Shown here piece after piece: positions 1 through 9,256 of a stretch of DNA of 61,915 nt. Numbering within the stretch: position 1 is the first letter of the stretch; the number at the start of each line of letters is the position of its first letter. Location: assembly GCA_017478725.1 (NCBI GenBank), contig JAFVDD010000018.1:1-61915 (forward strand), given 5' to 3'. The position numbers and the translations under genes were made by a program. A model generated the notes under the pieces. The model saw only the letters and a program-made list of their open reading frames with translations. It searched no databases and was not told the origin of the DNA. This DNA comes from Paludibacteraceae bacterium. Its GTDB lineage: Bacteria; Bacteroidota; Bacteroidia; Bacteroidales; Paludibacteraceae.

Positions 1-1
1 C

Positions 2-847
2 GCGCAGATCGGTAAAGCCTTCCGCAACGAGATCGTGGCACGCCAGTTCATCTTCCGCATGCGCGAGTTCGAGCAGATGGAGATGCAGTTCTTCGTTCGT
101 CCGGGCGAGGAACTCAAATGGTTCGAGCACTGGAAGCAGTTCCGCCTCAAATGGCACAAAGCGCTCGGTCTGGGCGATGAGAAATACCGTTTCCACGACC
201 ACGACAAACTGGCGCACTACGCCAACGCCGCGACAGACATCGAGTTCCAGATGCCGTTCGGTTTCAAGGAGGTGGAGGGCATCCACAGCCGCACGAACTT
301 CGACCTTTCGTCGCACGCCAAATACTCCGGCAAGAAGATCGAGTACTTCGACCCCGAACTCAACCAGTCCTACACCCCGTACGTCATTGAGACCTCGATC
401 GGCGTGGACCGTATGTTCCTCTCCGTCATGTGCTCGGCGTACGAGGAGCAGGCGCTCGAAGGCGGCGATACCCGCGTCGTACTCCACTTGCCGCCGGTAC
501 TCGCACCGGTTAAGGCTTGTATCATGCCGCTTGTCAAGAAAGACGGACTGCCCGAGAAAGCACGCGAGATCATGAACGAACTCAAGTTCGATTTCAAGGT
601 CGCTTATGACGAGAAAGACTCCATCGGCAAGCGTTACCGCCGCCAGGACGCAGTCGGCACGCCGTTCTGCATCACCGTGGACCACGATACGCCCAACGAC
701 GGCTGCGTCACTGTCCGTTACCGCGACACCATGCTTCAGGACCGCGTTCGCATCGAAGACTTGCACGAACTCATCCGCAAAGCCACCGACCCGAAGGAAC
801 TCTACCGCAAGATCGTCGGCGCCTCCCTCGAAGACACCATGGAATAA
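2..847 (+). CDS. glyS: Glycine--tRNA ligase, C-terminal part (5' end outside window)
   Basis: Charges tRNA-Gly with glycine in the cytoplasm. The frame is open to the window edge, so the N-terminal part is missing. The visible part begins with the class II motif-2 region GKAFRNEI, continues through FEQMEMQFF, WKQFRLKWH, the subdomain with HSRTNFDLSSHAKYSG and the motif-3-like IETSIGVDRMFLSV, and ends with an anticodon-binding domain (LPPVLAPVKACIMPL to the C-terminus). This is the single-chain alpha2 type, not the alpha/beta GlyQ/GlyS type of proteobacteria. It ends TAA and is followed within 25 nt by a hairpin terminator. The next gene converges on it. GTG at position 35 is not the true start because recognisable family sequence extends upstream of it. 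Confidence 0.95.
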   Translation, partial: AQIGKAFRNEIVARQFIFRMREFEQMEMQFFVRPGEELKWFEHWKQFRLKWHKALGLGDEKYRFHDHDKLAHYANAATDIEFQMPFGFKEVEGIHSRTNFDLSSHAKYSGKKIEYFDPELNQSYTPYVIETSIGVDRMFLSVMCSAYEEQALEGGDTRVVLHLPPVLAPVKACIMPLVKKDGLPEKAREIMNELKFDFKVAYDEKDSIGKRYRRQDAVGTPFCITVDHDTPNDGCVTVRYRDTMLQDRVRIEDLHELIRKATDPKELYRKIVGASLEDTME

Positions 848-870
848 TTCATCTGTTCCATCAACCACAC

Positions 871-899
871 AAAAGGCGACTCACATGAGCCGCCTTTTG
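871..899. terminator. Bidirectional hairpin terminator between glyS and the GH13 operon
   Basis: AAAAGGCG pairs with CGCCTTTT around an inner CTC/GAG. A-tract and T-tract flank the stem on both strands, so it can serve the convergent transcription units on either side. Confidence 0.7.
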
Positions 900-992
900 T
901 TGTGTCACACTTCTGCACGGTCGCAACCGTTCGCATCTCGTTCGCATTACGGAGCATTCTGCTCCGTCTCTGCGCTGCCGGACGCAGGGTGT

Positions 993-3401
993 TCACTCCA
1001 CCCTCTGACCGGTCACGGTGTACATCTGACCGCCGCGAATAATCAGCATCTGTCCATCCCTGAGAATTTTGGTACTTGGTACTTGGTCAGTTTGCACCTT
1101 CTCTATGGGTGTATTTTCGCGTTTCTCGATATCCGCGAACTGAGGAGCCTGGACAGCAGTGGATGTAAACACCTTCAGTTCGCCCGGCTGCAGCTGGTAG
1201 GAACTGCCGGCACGGCTGCCGCCTGCCAAATAATCATACCACACACCCGAAGGCAGTGTAGCTGTTTGAACCGAGACAGTATCAAAATTAGCTACCGCAT
1301 ACACATCGTCGCCCCACTGTACGGAGCGCAGTTTGACGCCGGAACCGATGCTTGAAGCCGTAGGATTGCCCTCAAACACCTGCGGCATGAGTTGGGTGCG
1401 GAGGGTGATAACCTGGGCGCATCGGGTAAAGGCAGCCACGCGCGCCGGTTGGGTGAAATAGCCGTATTTCTCCGGTCGCGGTTTCTTGTTGCAGCGGTAA
1501 GCGGAGTTGCTGGAATTAGGGTGGTCAACATCACTGTTGATTGAGAAATCATAGCCGATTTCCTCAAACTGCCACAGCATGTGCGAACCGTTGAGCAGCA
1601 CATTGAATGCCACATTCTCTGCCACACGCGCCAGACGCACACTATCCTCCGGGATATTATATGTTCCCCATTTCTTGGCTTTGTATTGCATGCGTTCTTC
1701 GTCGTGGCTCTCGCAATAACTGACGTAGCCGTCTTTGTTCGCATCGGCAAAACTGTCTCCCTCCTTGAGCCATCCCATCGCAGTCTGGCAATAAGCATTG
1801 GAGGTGTTTGCCCAACAGAGCATTCCCTCGCTGATCAGCGTCGGACGCTCCGAAGACATATTGTTTCCCCAGTGCTCCAAAATCATATAAGAATCCGGAC
1901 TGACCGCTTTGACACCCTTGTTGTAGTAGTCCTTCAGGTTGGCTACGGATGTGTTTGGCTGGTCGGAGCAGAGGCCGTGACTGAGGTCCAGCCGGAAACC
2001 GTCCACCTTGTATTCCGTCAGCCAGTATTGCAGCGCGCGGATAAACATCCGGTGTGCCGGCTCAAAGCCATGATTCCAGTCCTCATACACGTTATCGTTG
2101 TGCGGAGCATTGACATTGAACCAGGGATTCTGTGCCAAGTCGGATCCATAGGGATAGAGTTTGTTCATCGGGTTGAGACCCGTAGCATGGTTGAACACCA
2201 TATCCAGAATGACAGCCATCCCGCGACGGTGACATTCATCTATCAACTGTTTGAGCATTGTCTCCGAACCGTATGCCCTGTCGGGGGCAAAATAGTGGTT
2301 GGGCGAATAGCCCCAGTTGTAATTCCCGTCAAACTCGCACACCGGCATCAGTTCGATAGCGTTTACGCCAAGGTTCTGGATATAATCAAGCCGCTCGCTC
2401 AGACCTTTGAGGGAACGATTTGCCGTGTAGTCATACACCCAAAGTTCGTATATCACCAGATTATTCTTGTTAGGGCGCTGGAAACGGAGGGTTGCGTCGC
2501 TCCACAGATATGCCGGCTTATTGGTCTGAATAACTGTCACATAACCGCCGTCAGCTCCTTTTGCAGGATAAGCCGTTAGTGTAGGATCAACATTGCGCGG
2601 TTCGTATTGGTCATCCGGGTGAAGCACTTTCTCGGAATACAAATCCGAGATCTGCTTCTTCACGCCGTCGGCGCGCTCCACTGCATATTGGAACCGGTAT
2701 TCCTTACCGGGCGTCAAACCTGTCAGGGTAATCCAGAAATAATTGCCGTCCTTATACAACTGATACTCCTCGCTCAGTTTCCAGTCGGTCATGTCGCCGA
2801 TCAGGAATACACGCCTGGCGGCTGCTGTTTTGCTGGCAGCGTAGGTGCAGAGCGTTACCGACCTGCCGTCCTCGCCGTAATAAATACCTTGCTCAACGCC
2901 CGCCGGACGCACCTGCTCAACCGCTTCCACGCCATCTACAGCCGCCCATATATCGCTCTCGGAATTGTCTTCGCCCAGATATATTAATATATCTCCGGTT
3001 CCCGATTTGCCCTCTTTGGTTCCGCCGGGGCCGTCATGAAAAACAAACGCGAGCGCTTTGATTTCCGTTGTCTCTGCCACGTTGTAGAACGTGTAGATAT
3101 TGGGAATTACCAGCTGCCACAGGTTCTCCCCTACGGAACTCAATTGGGGCTGCGAAGCGCTGCGCCATGAGCCCACTACATTCTTCCAGTCGCTCGTACT
3201 GGAGGATGCAGCTGTTATCAGACCGGTATGGGCGTAGCACTTGCCAGCACCCGCCATTCCGCCGTTGCCCCGGGTGGCATCAAAGGTGATGGTCACTTCG
3301 CCGGTATAACCCGCAGGAATAATGGCCGGTTCGGTCGTTACTTGCGCACGCATGCACAACACGCACACACATGATACTAATAGGATAAACAATCGTTTCA
3401 T
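993..3401 (-). CDS. Secreted GH13 alpha-amylase-family protein with two N-terminal beta-sandwich modules and short C-terminal tail
   Basis: Predicted alpha-glucan hydrolase or transglycosylase. A signal peptide (~1-19) is followed by a glycan-binding-like region (~25-145), a CBM48/E-set-like module (~170-285, with RRVFLIGDMTDW) and a GH13 barrel (~315-700). Catalytic residues are intact: D400-H405 in DMVFNH (region I), nucleophile D472 in GFRLD, acid/base E509 in ILEHWG, and D567 in ESHDEER (region IV). The NWGYSPNHYFAPD stretch before region I resembles pullulanase/branching-type GH13 more than the three upstream paralogues. The last ~28 residues (ILRDGQMLIIRGGQMYTVTG) match tails on seven other secreted proteins here. 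It is the last gene of a four-gene operon and overlaps the preceding gene by 4 nt (ATGA). Exact substrate is not determinable. Confidence 0.88.
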   Translation of the reverse strand: MKRLFILLVSCVCVLCMRAQVTTEPAIIPAGYTGEVTITFDATRGNGGMAGAGKCYAHTGLITAASSSTSDWKNVVGSWRSASQPQLSSVGENLWQLVIPNIYTFYNVAETTEIKALAFVFHDGPGGTKEGKSGTGDILIYLGEDNSESDIWAAVDGVEAVEQVRPAGVEQGIYYGEDGRSVTLCTYAASKTAAARRVFLIGDMTDWKLSEEYQLYKDGNYFWITLTGLTPGKEYRFQYAVERADGVKKQISDLYSEKVLHPDDQYEPRNVDPTLTAYPAKGADGGYVTVIQTNKPAYLWSDATLRFQRPNKNNLVIYELWVYDYTANRSLKGLSERLDYIQNLGVNAIELMPVCEFDGNYNWGYSPNHYFAPDRAYGSETMLKQLIDECHRRGMAVILDMVFNHATGLNPMNKLYPYGSDLAQNPWFNVNAPHNDNVYEDWNHGFEPAHRMFIRALQYWLTEYKVDGFRLDLSHGLCSDQPNTSVANLKDYYNKGVKAVSPDSYMILEHWGNNMSSERPTLISEGMLCWANTSNAYCQTAMGWLKEGDSFADANKDGYVSYCESHDEERMQYKAKKWGTYNIPEDSVRLARVAENVAFNVLLNGSHMLWQFEEIGYDFSINSDVDHPNSSNSAYRCNKKPRPEKYGYFTQPARVAAFTRCAQVITLRTQLMPQVFEGNPTASSIGSGVKLRSVQWGDDVYAVANFDTVSVQTATLPSGVWYDYLAGGSRAGSSYQLQPGELKVFTSTAVQAPQFADIEKRENTPIEKVQTDQVPSTKILRDGQMLIIRGGQMYTVTGQRVE

Positions 3402-5506
3402 TGTATCTGTTTGCCTGTTATGTCAAACACATTGTTGCCGATACGGATGAGCAGCCTGCCGTCACGGATAAGTTTCTCTGCTTTTTGTACCGGTTCACTC
3501 TGTGTATCACCGATAGCCATCGGCAGCGGAGTGACGCGATTCACCCACATCTGGAAACTGGCGTCATGACCGGAGTTCTGGTCATTCTCGGCGTAGTAAC
3601 TGGCTTTGCAGTCATAGCCGTACTGCGAGAAGTCCTGGTGCGCCTTGTCGCCCAGACAAAGAATCAAATAACCGTACTTGCCTACTATCGTAGCCTGATA
3701 GCCGGTAGAGGTGGCATACTCGTCACGCACCTCGCTCTCGGAGTGTACTCCGGCCAGCTTGCGCGCCTCTATCATCGGCTTGATAAACTCTTTGTGTTTT
3801 TTCCAATGGGGATAGAAAACGCAGGGCACACCCGGCATACTCAGCAGGAACGCATTGGCCTGCAACAGACGGGCTTTCATCGTTTCGGTCAGCGAGTTGC
3901 CGCGACCGCCGAACTCATTCTCGTTGTCGGAACGCAGGAACCAGTCGTGGCTGTCGATGAACGTGACGGCATAACGACCGTTGTTGCGGCCTAACAAACC
4001 ATCACCGCGGGGACTGTCGTTCTTGCCGTTGTAGTCCCAACCTGCGAAGGCGTCAAAGACATGCCATTTGGTATCGAAATCCAGAGCCATGAGATTGTAA
4101 TTGGCCTGCTGGATGCGACTCCATATCTCGTCCGTATTCGAATAGCACTCCATGAACGCGATATAAGGACCGGCTGCCTTGTTGTAGTTGTCATGGTGCC
4201 AGTTGTTGAAACCGTCCCCTTTGTCGTAACGGAAACCGTCATAGCCTACTACTTCGCGCATCCACTGCAGATAAGCCTTGAACATGTTCTGCACCTCCGG
4301 CATATCGTGTGCCCAGTCGCGTGCACCTTCCCAGTTCTCGCCATCATCATAACTGCCGGTCGCTTTTCCATAATCGGCTCCTGCTTCAGGATTCGTGTTC
4401 ACCTCGTCGTTCTTGCACACCCATGCGCCGGAGGGTTGGAACTTGCCGTACTCGCCGAAATCGAACTCCGGGAAACCCAACCAGCCGTTCGTGCTCTGGC
4501 AGTGGTTGATCACTATATCCGCCACCACTTTGGTGCCACCGTCATGCAGCGCATTGAGCAGTGAGGCCAATTCAGCGGCAGAACCCCAATTGGAATTTTG
4601 ATTGCCGTAGTTCTTGGGGTGATAACCCATGCCGTCGCCGGCTGCTGAAGGCGGCAGCCACACAAGGTCAAAATAACTGCTTATCTCCTCGGATTGCGCA
4701 AGAAGAGTGGACCATTGGGTATTACCCAATTCGCTGACGCCGGCTGCACTATTGTCATACGACTCGTTGAAGAACGCCTGCATCAGCACATCCTCACATT
4801 GGCTCGGAACAGCCGAACCATAAAATCCATGGAGTGCGATATAAACCTCGTCGGCCTCATAGATGAACTTGAAATAGAAATCATAAGTACCGGTCTTGTC
4901 AACCACGTACTTGTTGTTTTGTATTGCGAAGGTATGGCTGGTCTCTGCGAACCTGTCAAACACCCAAGCTGCATCTGCACAAACACTATATACTTGCAAC
5001 GAGTCACCTTGATTCAGCTCCACATTGCGCAACATGTATTCCTTCCAACCTGTCTGCAGTTCGTTCTTTGTTCCGGCATGATATACGCCGTTTATCAGCA
5101 AGCCGTACGACTCCTCGCATCCCGGTTCGGAAGCCTCATATTGGGACCATGTTGTGGTACTGCCGTCCCAGTCGCCGTCGGGAATAGTAAACAAATCTTT
5201 GCCATCCGTAGGAACGGTTAAATCGCCGGTTTGGTTCCATTTGCCATCCCATTTGTCACCCAACGACTTGTCAGGATTCATTCGGCAGAAGATAACACTC
5301 GGGTACTTGTCATCTATGGCTGCTTGATAAACATCGCCGGTAGCTGTCATTGCATACCACTCTTCTCCGTCTCCGAATGCATATACGGCAAACCATGCAT
5401 TAGCCGTTTTCCAATTCGCATTAGGGCTCAGATAGAGAGTTTTGGTTCCTGCCCACATTCCCGCACTAAGCAGCGCGGCTGTCAATATTGCAAATATCTT
5501 TTTCAT
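3398..5506 (-). CDS. Secreted GH13 alpha-amylase with two N-terminal starch-binding-like modules
   Basis: Signal peptide ~1-19. Module 1 (~20-125, KTLYLSPNANWKTANAWFAV ... WNQTGDLTVP ... TWSQY) resembles CBM26-type starch-binding domains and is clearly related to a module in the beta-helix protein that starts at 26469. Module 2 (~132-226) is related to the N-terminal module of the next paralogue upstream (shared VELNQGDSL/VSLKANDKL and KTGTYDFYFKF/KAGTYNIYIKL). The catalytic barrel begins at CEDVLMQAFF (~240). Catalytic residues: D330-H335 in DIVINH, nucleophile D428 in GFRYD, acid/base E453 in FMECY, D521 in FIDSHD. It ends with the shared tail (LIRDGRLLIRIGNNVFDITG). It overlaps the following gene by 4 nt and lies 26 nt after the preceding one, so translational coupling is likely. 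Confidence 0.9.
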   Translation of the reverse strand: MKKIFAILTAALLSAGMWAGTKTLYLSPNANWKTANAWFAVYAFGDGEEWYAMTATGDVYQAAIDDKYPSVIFCRMNPDKSLGDKWDGKWNQTGDLTVPTDGKDLFTIPDGDWDGSTTTWSQYEASEPGCEESYGLLINGVYHAGTKNELQTGWKEYMLRNVELNQGDSLQVYSVCADAAWVFDRFAETSHTFAIQNNKYVVDKTGTYDFYFKFIYEADEVYIALHGFYGSAVPSQCEDVLMQAFFNESYDNSAAGVSELGNTQWSTLLAQSEEISSYFDLVWLPPSAAGDGMGYHPKNYGNQNSNWGSAAELASLLNALHDGGTKVVADIVINHCQSTNGWLGFPEFDFGEYGKFQPSGAWVCKNDEVNTNPEAGADYGKATGSYDDGENWEGARDWAHDMPEVQNMFKAYLQWMREVVGYDGFRYDKGDGFNNWHHDNYNKAAGPYIAFMECYSNTDEIWSRIQQANYNLMALDFDTKWHVFDAFAGWDYNGKNDSPRGDGLLGRNNGRYAVTFIDSHDWFLRSDNENEFGGRGNSLTETMKARLLQANAFLLSMPGVPCVFYPHWKKHKEFIKPMIEARKLAGVHSESEVRDEYATSTGYQATIVGKYGYLILCLGDKAHQDFSQYGYDCKASYYAENDQNSGHDASFQMWVNRVTPLPMAIGDTQSEPVQKAEKLIRDGRLLIRIGNNVFDITGKQIQ

Positions 5507-5532
5507 GGTAATTTTATGGTAATTATATTGTT

Positions 5533-7362
5533 TTATTGTATTCTGATGCCTCTTACGTCATACACCGCTTCTCCTACGCGGATATAGAGTTTGCCGTCCT
5601 GCATAAACTTGGTCCCTTGGTGCTGGGGAACCGGGTCATTCTGCACATTCTCTATGCCCAGTGTGCGGTCCACACGCTCGGTGTTCTTGTCGCCGCGCGC
5701 ACTGTTCACTTTGTAATAAACGCCGTAGCCTGTTCCCTTGACTGCCAGCGTGAAGCCCGCCGGAGTAGTGTCATAGCCGGACGGACCTACAATGATGCGG
5801 ATCTGACCGTTCGTACCGGTGATGGTAGCTACATAACTGCCGTTGGAGATGTAATCCTCCACGCTGCTCTCGCTGTGTACGCCTGTCTTGTAACGCGCAT
5901 TGAGCATCGGCTTGATCTTCTCTTTGAACGTCACCCAGTGGGGGAAGAACACCAGCGGCACACCCGGCATCGACAGCATATACGCATAGCATTGCATGAT
6001 TTTGTCTGGATAGTTCATCGAATTGCCGTACCCCATAAACTCATTGCTGTAACCGTTGTCGTCTTTGCGCAGAAACGAGTCGTGGCTGTCCAAGAACGTC
6101 ACGGCATAGCGGCCTTTGCCTGCACCCAGCAGGCCCGCTCCTTTCAGCTTGTCGTAGTTGCCGGAGGCTATTCCGTCGTGGAAGGCGGTGTATTTGGTGG
6201 CAAAATCAAAGGTGAGCGTGTTCCATCCGGCATCGTTCAGATGCGACTGCAGTACGCCTACATTGCCGTCCCACATCTCCATTACACTGAAATATGCCTC
6301 TGCCGCACGGTTGTAATCATCGATATGACTGTTGTGGAAACCTTTGCAGTAATCGTAGCGGAAACCGTCTATCTTGATTTCGTCGCGCAGCCATCTCAGG
6401 TAAGCCTTGCACATCTTCCTTACCTCGGCGTTGTTGTGATCCCAGTCGCGGCCCGAGTCATAGTTGGCCTCGCTGCCGTAACCGTCGTCATCGGCACCCG
6501 TGGGCGTACAGGATATGCCGGTTACATCCTTCATCTCGTCGGTACGGCAGATCCATGCGGATGTGGGTTTGAACACGCCGTAAGAACCGAAATTCTGCGT
6601 CGCAAAATTGCACCAGCCGCTTTGCGCCACTGCATGATTAATCACTATGTCTGCCACCACGCGCGCACCGTTCTTGTGCAGCGTTTCTATCAGTTTGACC
6701 AGGTTCTTTTTTGTTCCCCAGTCACCCTCTAAACTGCTATAGCAAATAGGCAGATAACCCGTGCCGCCTGTCGATTTGGTCATAGGCGGAAGCCATACAA
6801 GGTCAAACCACTGACCTATCTCCTCGGCACTGGTGCCGTTGTTACCATTATTGTAATCCACCCATTTGGTGCGGCCGTAACCCTGATCCTTGTAACTATC
6901 CCAATAGAATGCTTGGAATACTACATCCGGGCATTTCTCGGGAGCTGAAGTGGTATAGGCGGGATCGGGAGTCGGGGTTACGGGTGTTTCGCCCTCGCCG
7001 GGATTCGACTCTTCTATATACCACATATCGTTCTCATACTGCAACTTGATATATATGTTATAGGTTCCGGCTTTGCCGCAAACGAGCGCGGTAGTGCCGG
7101 CCGTGAAGTTCTCATACGCACCGTAGGGGTCTATCACCGCTATGTTCCATTCGGCATTCCCGCCTTGGTTATAACAGGTCAGTTTGTCATTGGCTTTCAG
7201 GCTTACGTTATAAGCGGCATACTGGTCGCGTCCCTGATAGTCCTTCTCGCCCGTCGCCGTGGCGGCATAGTCGGTTTTGCCGTTCACGCGCACAAAATAC
7301 GGCTCGGCCAGCACTGTCAGTCCCACCGTCAAACCCATACATAAAAGGAAAAACTTTTTCAT
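5533..7362 (-). CDS. Secreted GH13 alpha-amylase with one N-terminal binding-like module
   Basis: 609 residues from the ATG at 7362, chosen because the signal peptide (MKKFFLLCMGLTVGLTVLA) starts exactly there and lies 16 nt after the upstream stop; the frame also has an ATG at 7386 that would add eight residues and overlap the previous gene. An N-terminal beta-sandwich (~17-118) is paralogous to module 2 of the next gene. A Pro/Thr/Glu-rich linker precedes the GH13 barrel (~140-480), with DIVINH, nucleophile D337 in GFRYD, E362 in SVMEMW and D428 in FLDSHD. The C-terminal tail is FMQDGKLYIRVGEAVYDVRG. The very similar barrel sequences suggest that this gene, 3398..5506 and 7379..8875 arose by tandem duplication followed by gain or loss of binding modules. 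Confidence 0.9.
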   Translation of the reverse strand: MKKFFLLCMGLTVGLTVLAEPYFVRVNGKTDYAATATGEKDYQGRDQYAAYNVSLKANDKLTCYNQGGNAEWNIAVIDPYGAYENFTAGTTALVCGKAGTYNIYIKLQYENDMWYIEESNPGEGETPVTPTPDPAYTTSAPEKCPDVVFQAFYWDSYKDQGYGRTKWVDYNNGNNGTSAEEIGQWFDLVWLPPMTKSTGGTGYLPICYSSLEGDWGTKKNLVKLIETLHKNGARVVADIVINHAVAQSGWCNFATQNFGSYGVFKPTSAWICRTDEMKDVTGISCTPTGADDDGYGSEANYDSGRDWDHNNAEVRKMCKAYLRWLRDEIKIDGFRYDYCKGFHNSHIDDYNRAAEAYFSVMEMWDGNVGVLQSHLNDAGWNTLTFDFATKYTAFHDGIASGNYDKLKGAGLLGAGKGRYAVTFLDSHDSFLRKDDNGYSNEFMGYGNSMNYPDKIMQCYAYMLSMPGVPLVFFPHWVTFKEKIKPMLNARYKTGVHSESSVEDYISNGSYVATITGTNGQIRIIVGPSGYDTTPAGFTLAVKGTGYGVYYKVNSARGDKNTERVDRTLGIENVQNDPVPQHQGTKFMQDGKLYIRVGEAVYDVRGIRIQ

Positions 7363-7378
7363 GGTATCGTTGGTTTTA

Positions 7379-8875
7379 CTATTCATTTACCTTGTTTCCC
7401 AGAACGTCATACACTCTCTCGCCCATGCGGATATAGAGTTTGCCGTCCTTCACAAACTTCTCGCCTCTCGCCGTCCGTCCATTGGCCGTTACGGACTCAA
7501 CGCCCTGAGCTCCTTCCCGATAGAAAATCGTATAATTGCCATACTCTCCGCCGTCCAGCACTTGCTCATATCCTTCCGGCGCCTCTTTCGAACGATTGAC
7601 ACCCATCCGCAGAATCACTGTGCCGCGATGACCATATACAGTAGCCTCATACAAGCGATCCAGCGAAGTAGTACTCGTCTCTTCAATCTCTGATTCCGAG
7701 TGAATACCGGCCTTCTTGCGAACGGCTATCAACGCATTGATCTCGTCCTTGTAACTGCTCCAATGAGGATAGAACACACACGGTACGCCCGGCAGCATCA
7801 AAATATACGCATTGGCCTCCATAATACGACGCTTCACGTCAGCTGTTCCCAAATTGGCGTTGTATTTGATAAACTCACCGCTCTGATTGTCAGAACGTTC
7901 GAATGTATCATGGTTATCGATAAACGTCACTGCATACCGCTTGTACCCCTTGTTTCGTAGCGAGTTAGTTGGGTTCTTCAAGAGGTTATAACGCGTCGCA
8001 CCGCTACTGCCGTCCACGCCTAACGCGTTGTTAATCACATATTTCAACGGAAAATCAAAAATCAACGTGTTATAATTGGTCGCCTTCAGATGATTAACCT
8101 GCGTATTGATGTCGCTCCAACACTCCGACACCGAGAAATACGGATTCGCCGCTTCGTTGTACATACTCAAATACTTGCCGTGATAGCCAAGCGTCATGTC
8201 GTACCGGAAACCGTCGAAATTCATAACATTCAGCATCCACTGCACATACGCCTTCGCCCAGCTCTGCACATATTCGTTGCTATGATCCAAATCCCTGCAA
8301 CCGCCGTCGTTGGTACCCGTGTCCGCTGCGCCGTGAGTCGTGCTTCCTTTGTACGGAGAATCACTGCTCGTGAACGCCTCATCGCCCGAACAGATATGTT
8401 CCTGCTTCAAAGTGAAAGTACCGTACGTCCCGAAATTATCCGTATAAAAATTCACCCAACTGCTCTTGTTGTTACGGTGGTTAATGACGATGTCTGCCAG
8501 CACTTTTGTGTTGCCTGCATGGAGCGCCGTAATCAACTTGACCAGATTATTCTTGGTTCCCCAAAACGTATTGTCCTGATTGCTCGCCTGACGGTGATAG
8601 TAACCTACGCCGCCGTCATCACCCGCCCACGCACTCGGCGGAAACCATACCAAATCAAAATTCGCATTGATAGCTGCCGTGTCTTTCAGCAAATCAATCC
8701 ATTTGGTACGGCCATACTTGCTGTCCGTACTTGTCTGCGTCTTGTAACTGTCCCAATAGAACGCCTGCAGCATCACATCTTCACACTCGGCCGGCACACC
8801 GATATTTTCGGCACGCACAGCATTCCAATTAACGCATAGTAGTACAACTAAAACGGAGAGAATAAGTTTCTTCAT
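7379..8875 (-). CDS. Secreted GH13 alpha-amylase, minimal architecture; first gene of the amylase operon
   Basis: 498 residues with signal peptide (~1-22) running straight into a GH13 barrel (ECEDVMLQAFYWDSYKTQ). Region I is DIVINHR (128-134), nucleophile D226 in GFRYDMTLGY, acid/base E251 in FSVSECW, transition-state stabiliser D323 in FIDNHD. The 'DIVINHR' and 'MLQAFYWDS' forms recall GH13 subfamilies 5/6/7 (liquefying or plant-type alpha-amylases); subfamily assignment is tentative. No binding module is present, unlike its three downstream paralogues. It ends with FVKDGKLYIRMGERVYDVLG, the shared tail. A promoter lies ~195 nt upstream, leaving a long repeat-filled leader. Confidence 0.9.
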   Translation of the reverse strand: MKKLILSVLVVLLCVNWNAVRAENIGVPAECEDVMLQAFYWDSYKTQTSTDSKYGRTKWIDLLKDTAAINANFDLVWFPPSAWAGDDGGVGYYHRQASNQDNTFWGTKNNLVKLITALHAGNTKVLADIVINHRNNKSSWVNFYTDNFGTYGTFTLKQEHICSGDEAFTSSDSPYKGSTTHGAADTGTNDGGCRDLDHSNEYVQSWAKAYVQWMLNVMNFDGFRYDMTLGYHGKYLSMYNEAANPYFSVSECWSDINTQVNHLKATNYNTLIFDFPLKYVINNALGVDGSSGATRYNLLKNPTNSLRNKGYKRYAVTFIDNHDTFERSDNQSGEFIKYNANLGTADVKRRIMEANAYILMLPGVPCVFYPHWSSYKDEINALIAVRKKAGIHSESEIEETSTTSLDRLYEATVYGHRGTVILRMGVNRSKEAPEGYEQVLDGGEYGNYTIFYREGAQGVESVTANGRTARGEKFVKDGKLYIRMGERVYDVLGNKVNE

Positions 8876-9067
8876 GGATATTAAGGTATTTGTTCGTAAC
8901 TATTTTATCGCGGCTTGCCAACATCTATGTTTGAGGGTGGCCCTCTTTGGGGGTCCCCGGTGCAAACCGAAGCCTTTGGCTGTTTGCGCTGGGGAAACGC
9001 GGAGCCCCCGAGAACCCTAATGACGGCTTGCCGTCAGTCTATGTTTGAGGGTGGCGACGCGTAAGCG
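8876..9067 (-). repeat. Repeat-filled leader of the amylase operon
   Basis: Part of the 364-nt gene-free stretch 8876-9239. Two imperfect direct repeats at 8911..8941 and 9024..9055 (CGGCTTGCC...TCTATGTTTGAGGGTGGC) flank a GC-rich block. The block holds GGGGTCCCC (8950..8958) running into a large hairpin (8955..8994: arms CCCC-GCAAAC and GTTTGC-GGGG, inner AGCC/GGCT). A small TGACGG/CCGTCA hairpin sits at 9021..9036. No open frame is convincing. The remainder (9079-9239) holds the promoter, AT-rich DNA and a GGGGTTTCATC repeat. Confidence 0.6.
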
Positions 9068-9070
9068 ACT

Positions 9071-9103
9071 GCAAAGTTACACAAAAAAAATCACTTATCC
9101 AAA
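9071..9103 (-). promoter_or_regulatory. Promoter of the four-gene amylase operon
   Basis: On the minus strand the -7 box TAACTTTG (complement of 9071..9078) is preceded by GTTTGG (9098..9103) with 19 nt between, the Bacteroidetes primary-sigma arrangement. Transcription would start near 9064 and give a ~190-nt leader. Confidence 0.7.
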
Positions 9104-9220
9104 CTTTTCCCACAAAAATCATACTTTTTGATGAGTTTTTAATAAGATTTCCGCTCTTTCCCCAAGCGAAAACAGATGAAAAGCGCATTGCCCGAATATC
9201 AGGTGCATATCGGGAGCAAC

Positions 9221-9256
9221 TCGGGGTTTCATCGGGGTTTCATCGGGGTTTCATCG
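9221..9256. repeat. Three tandem copies of GGGGTTTCATC at the trmO stop codon
   Basis: An 11-bp unit repeated three times. The trmO stop codon (complement of 9240..9242) lies inside it, so the last residues of TrmO (DTMKPR) are encoded by the repeat. Confidence 0.75.

Noticed and set aside
9079-9239. Small open frame of 66 codons beginning near 9176
   Set aside because: It runs through tandem repeats and into the trmO antisense strand, with no ribosome-binding context or family likeness.
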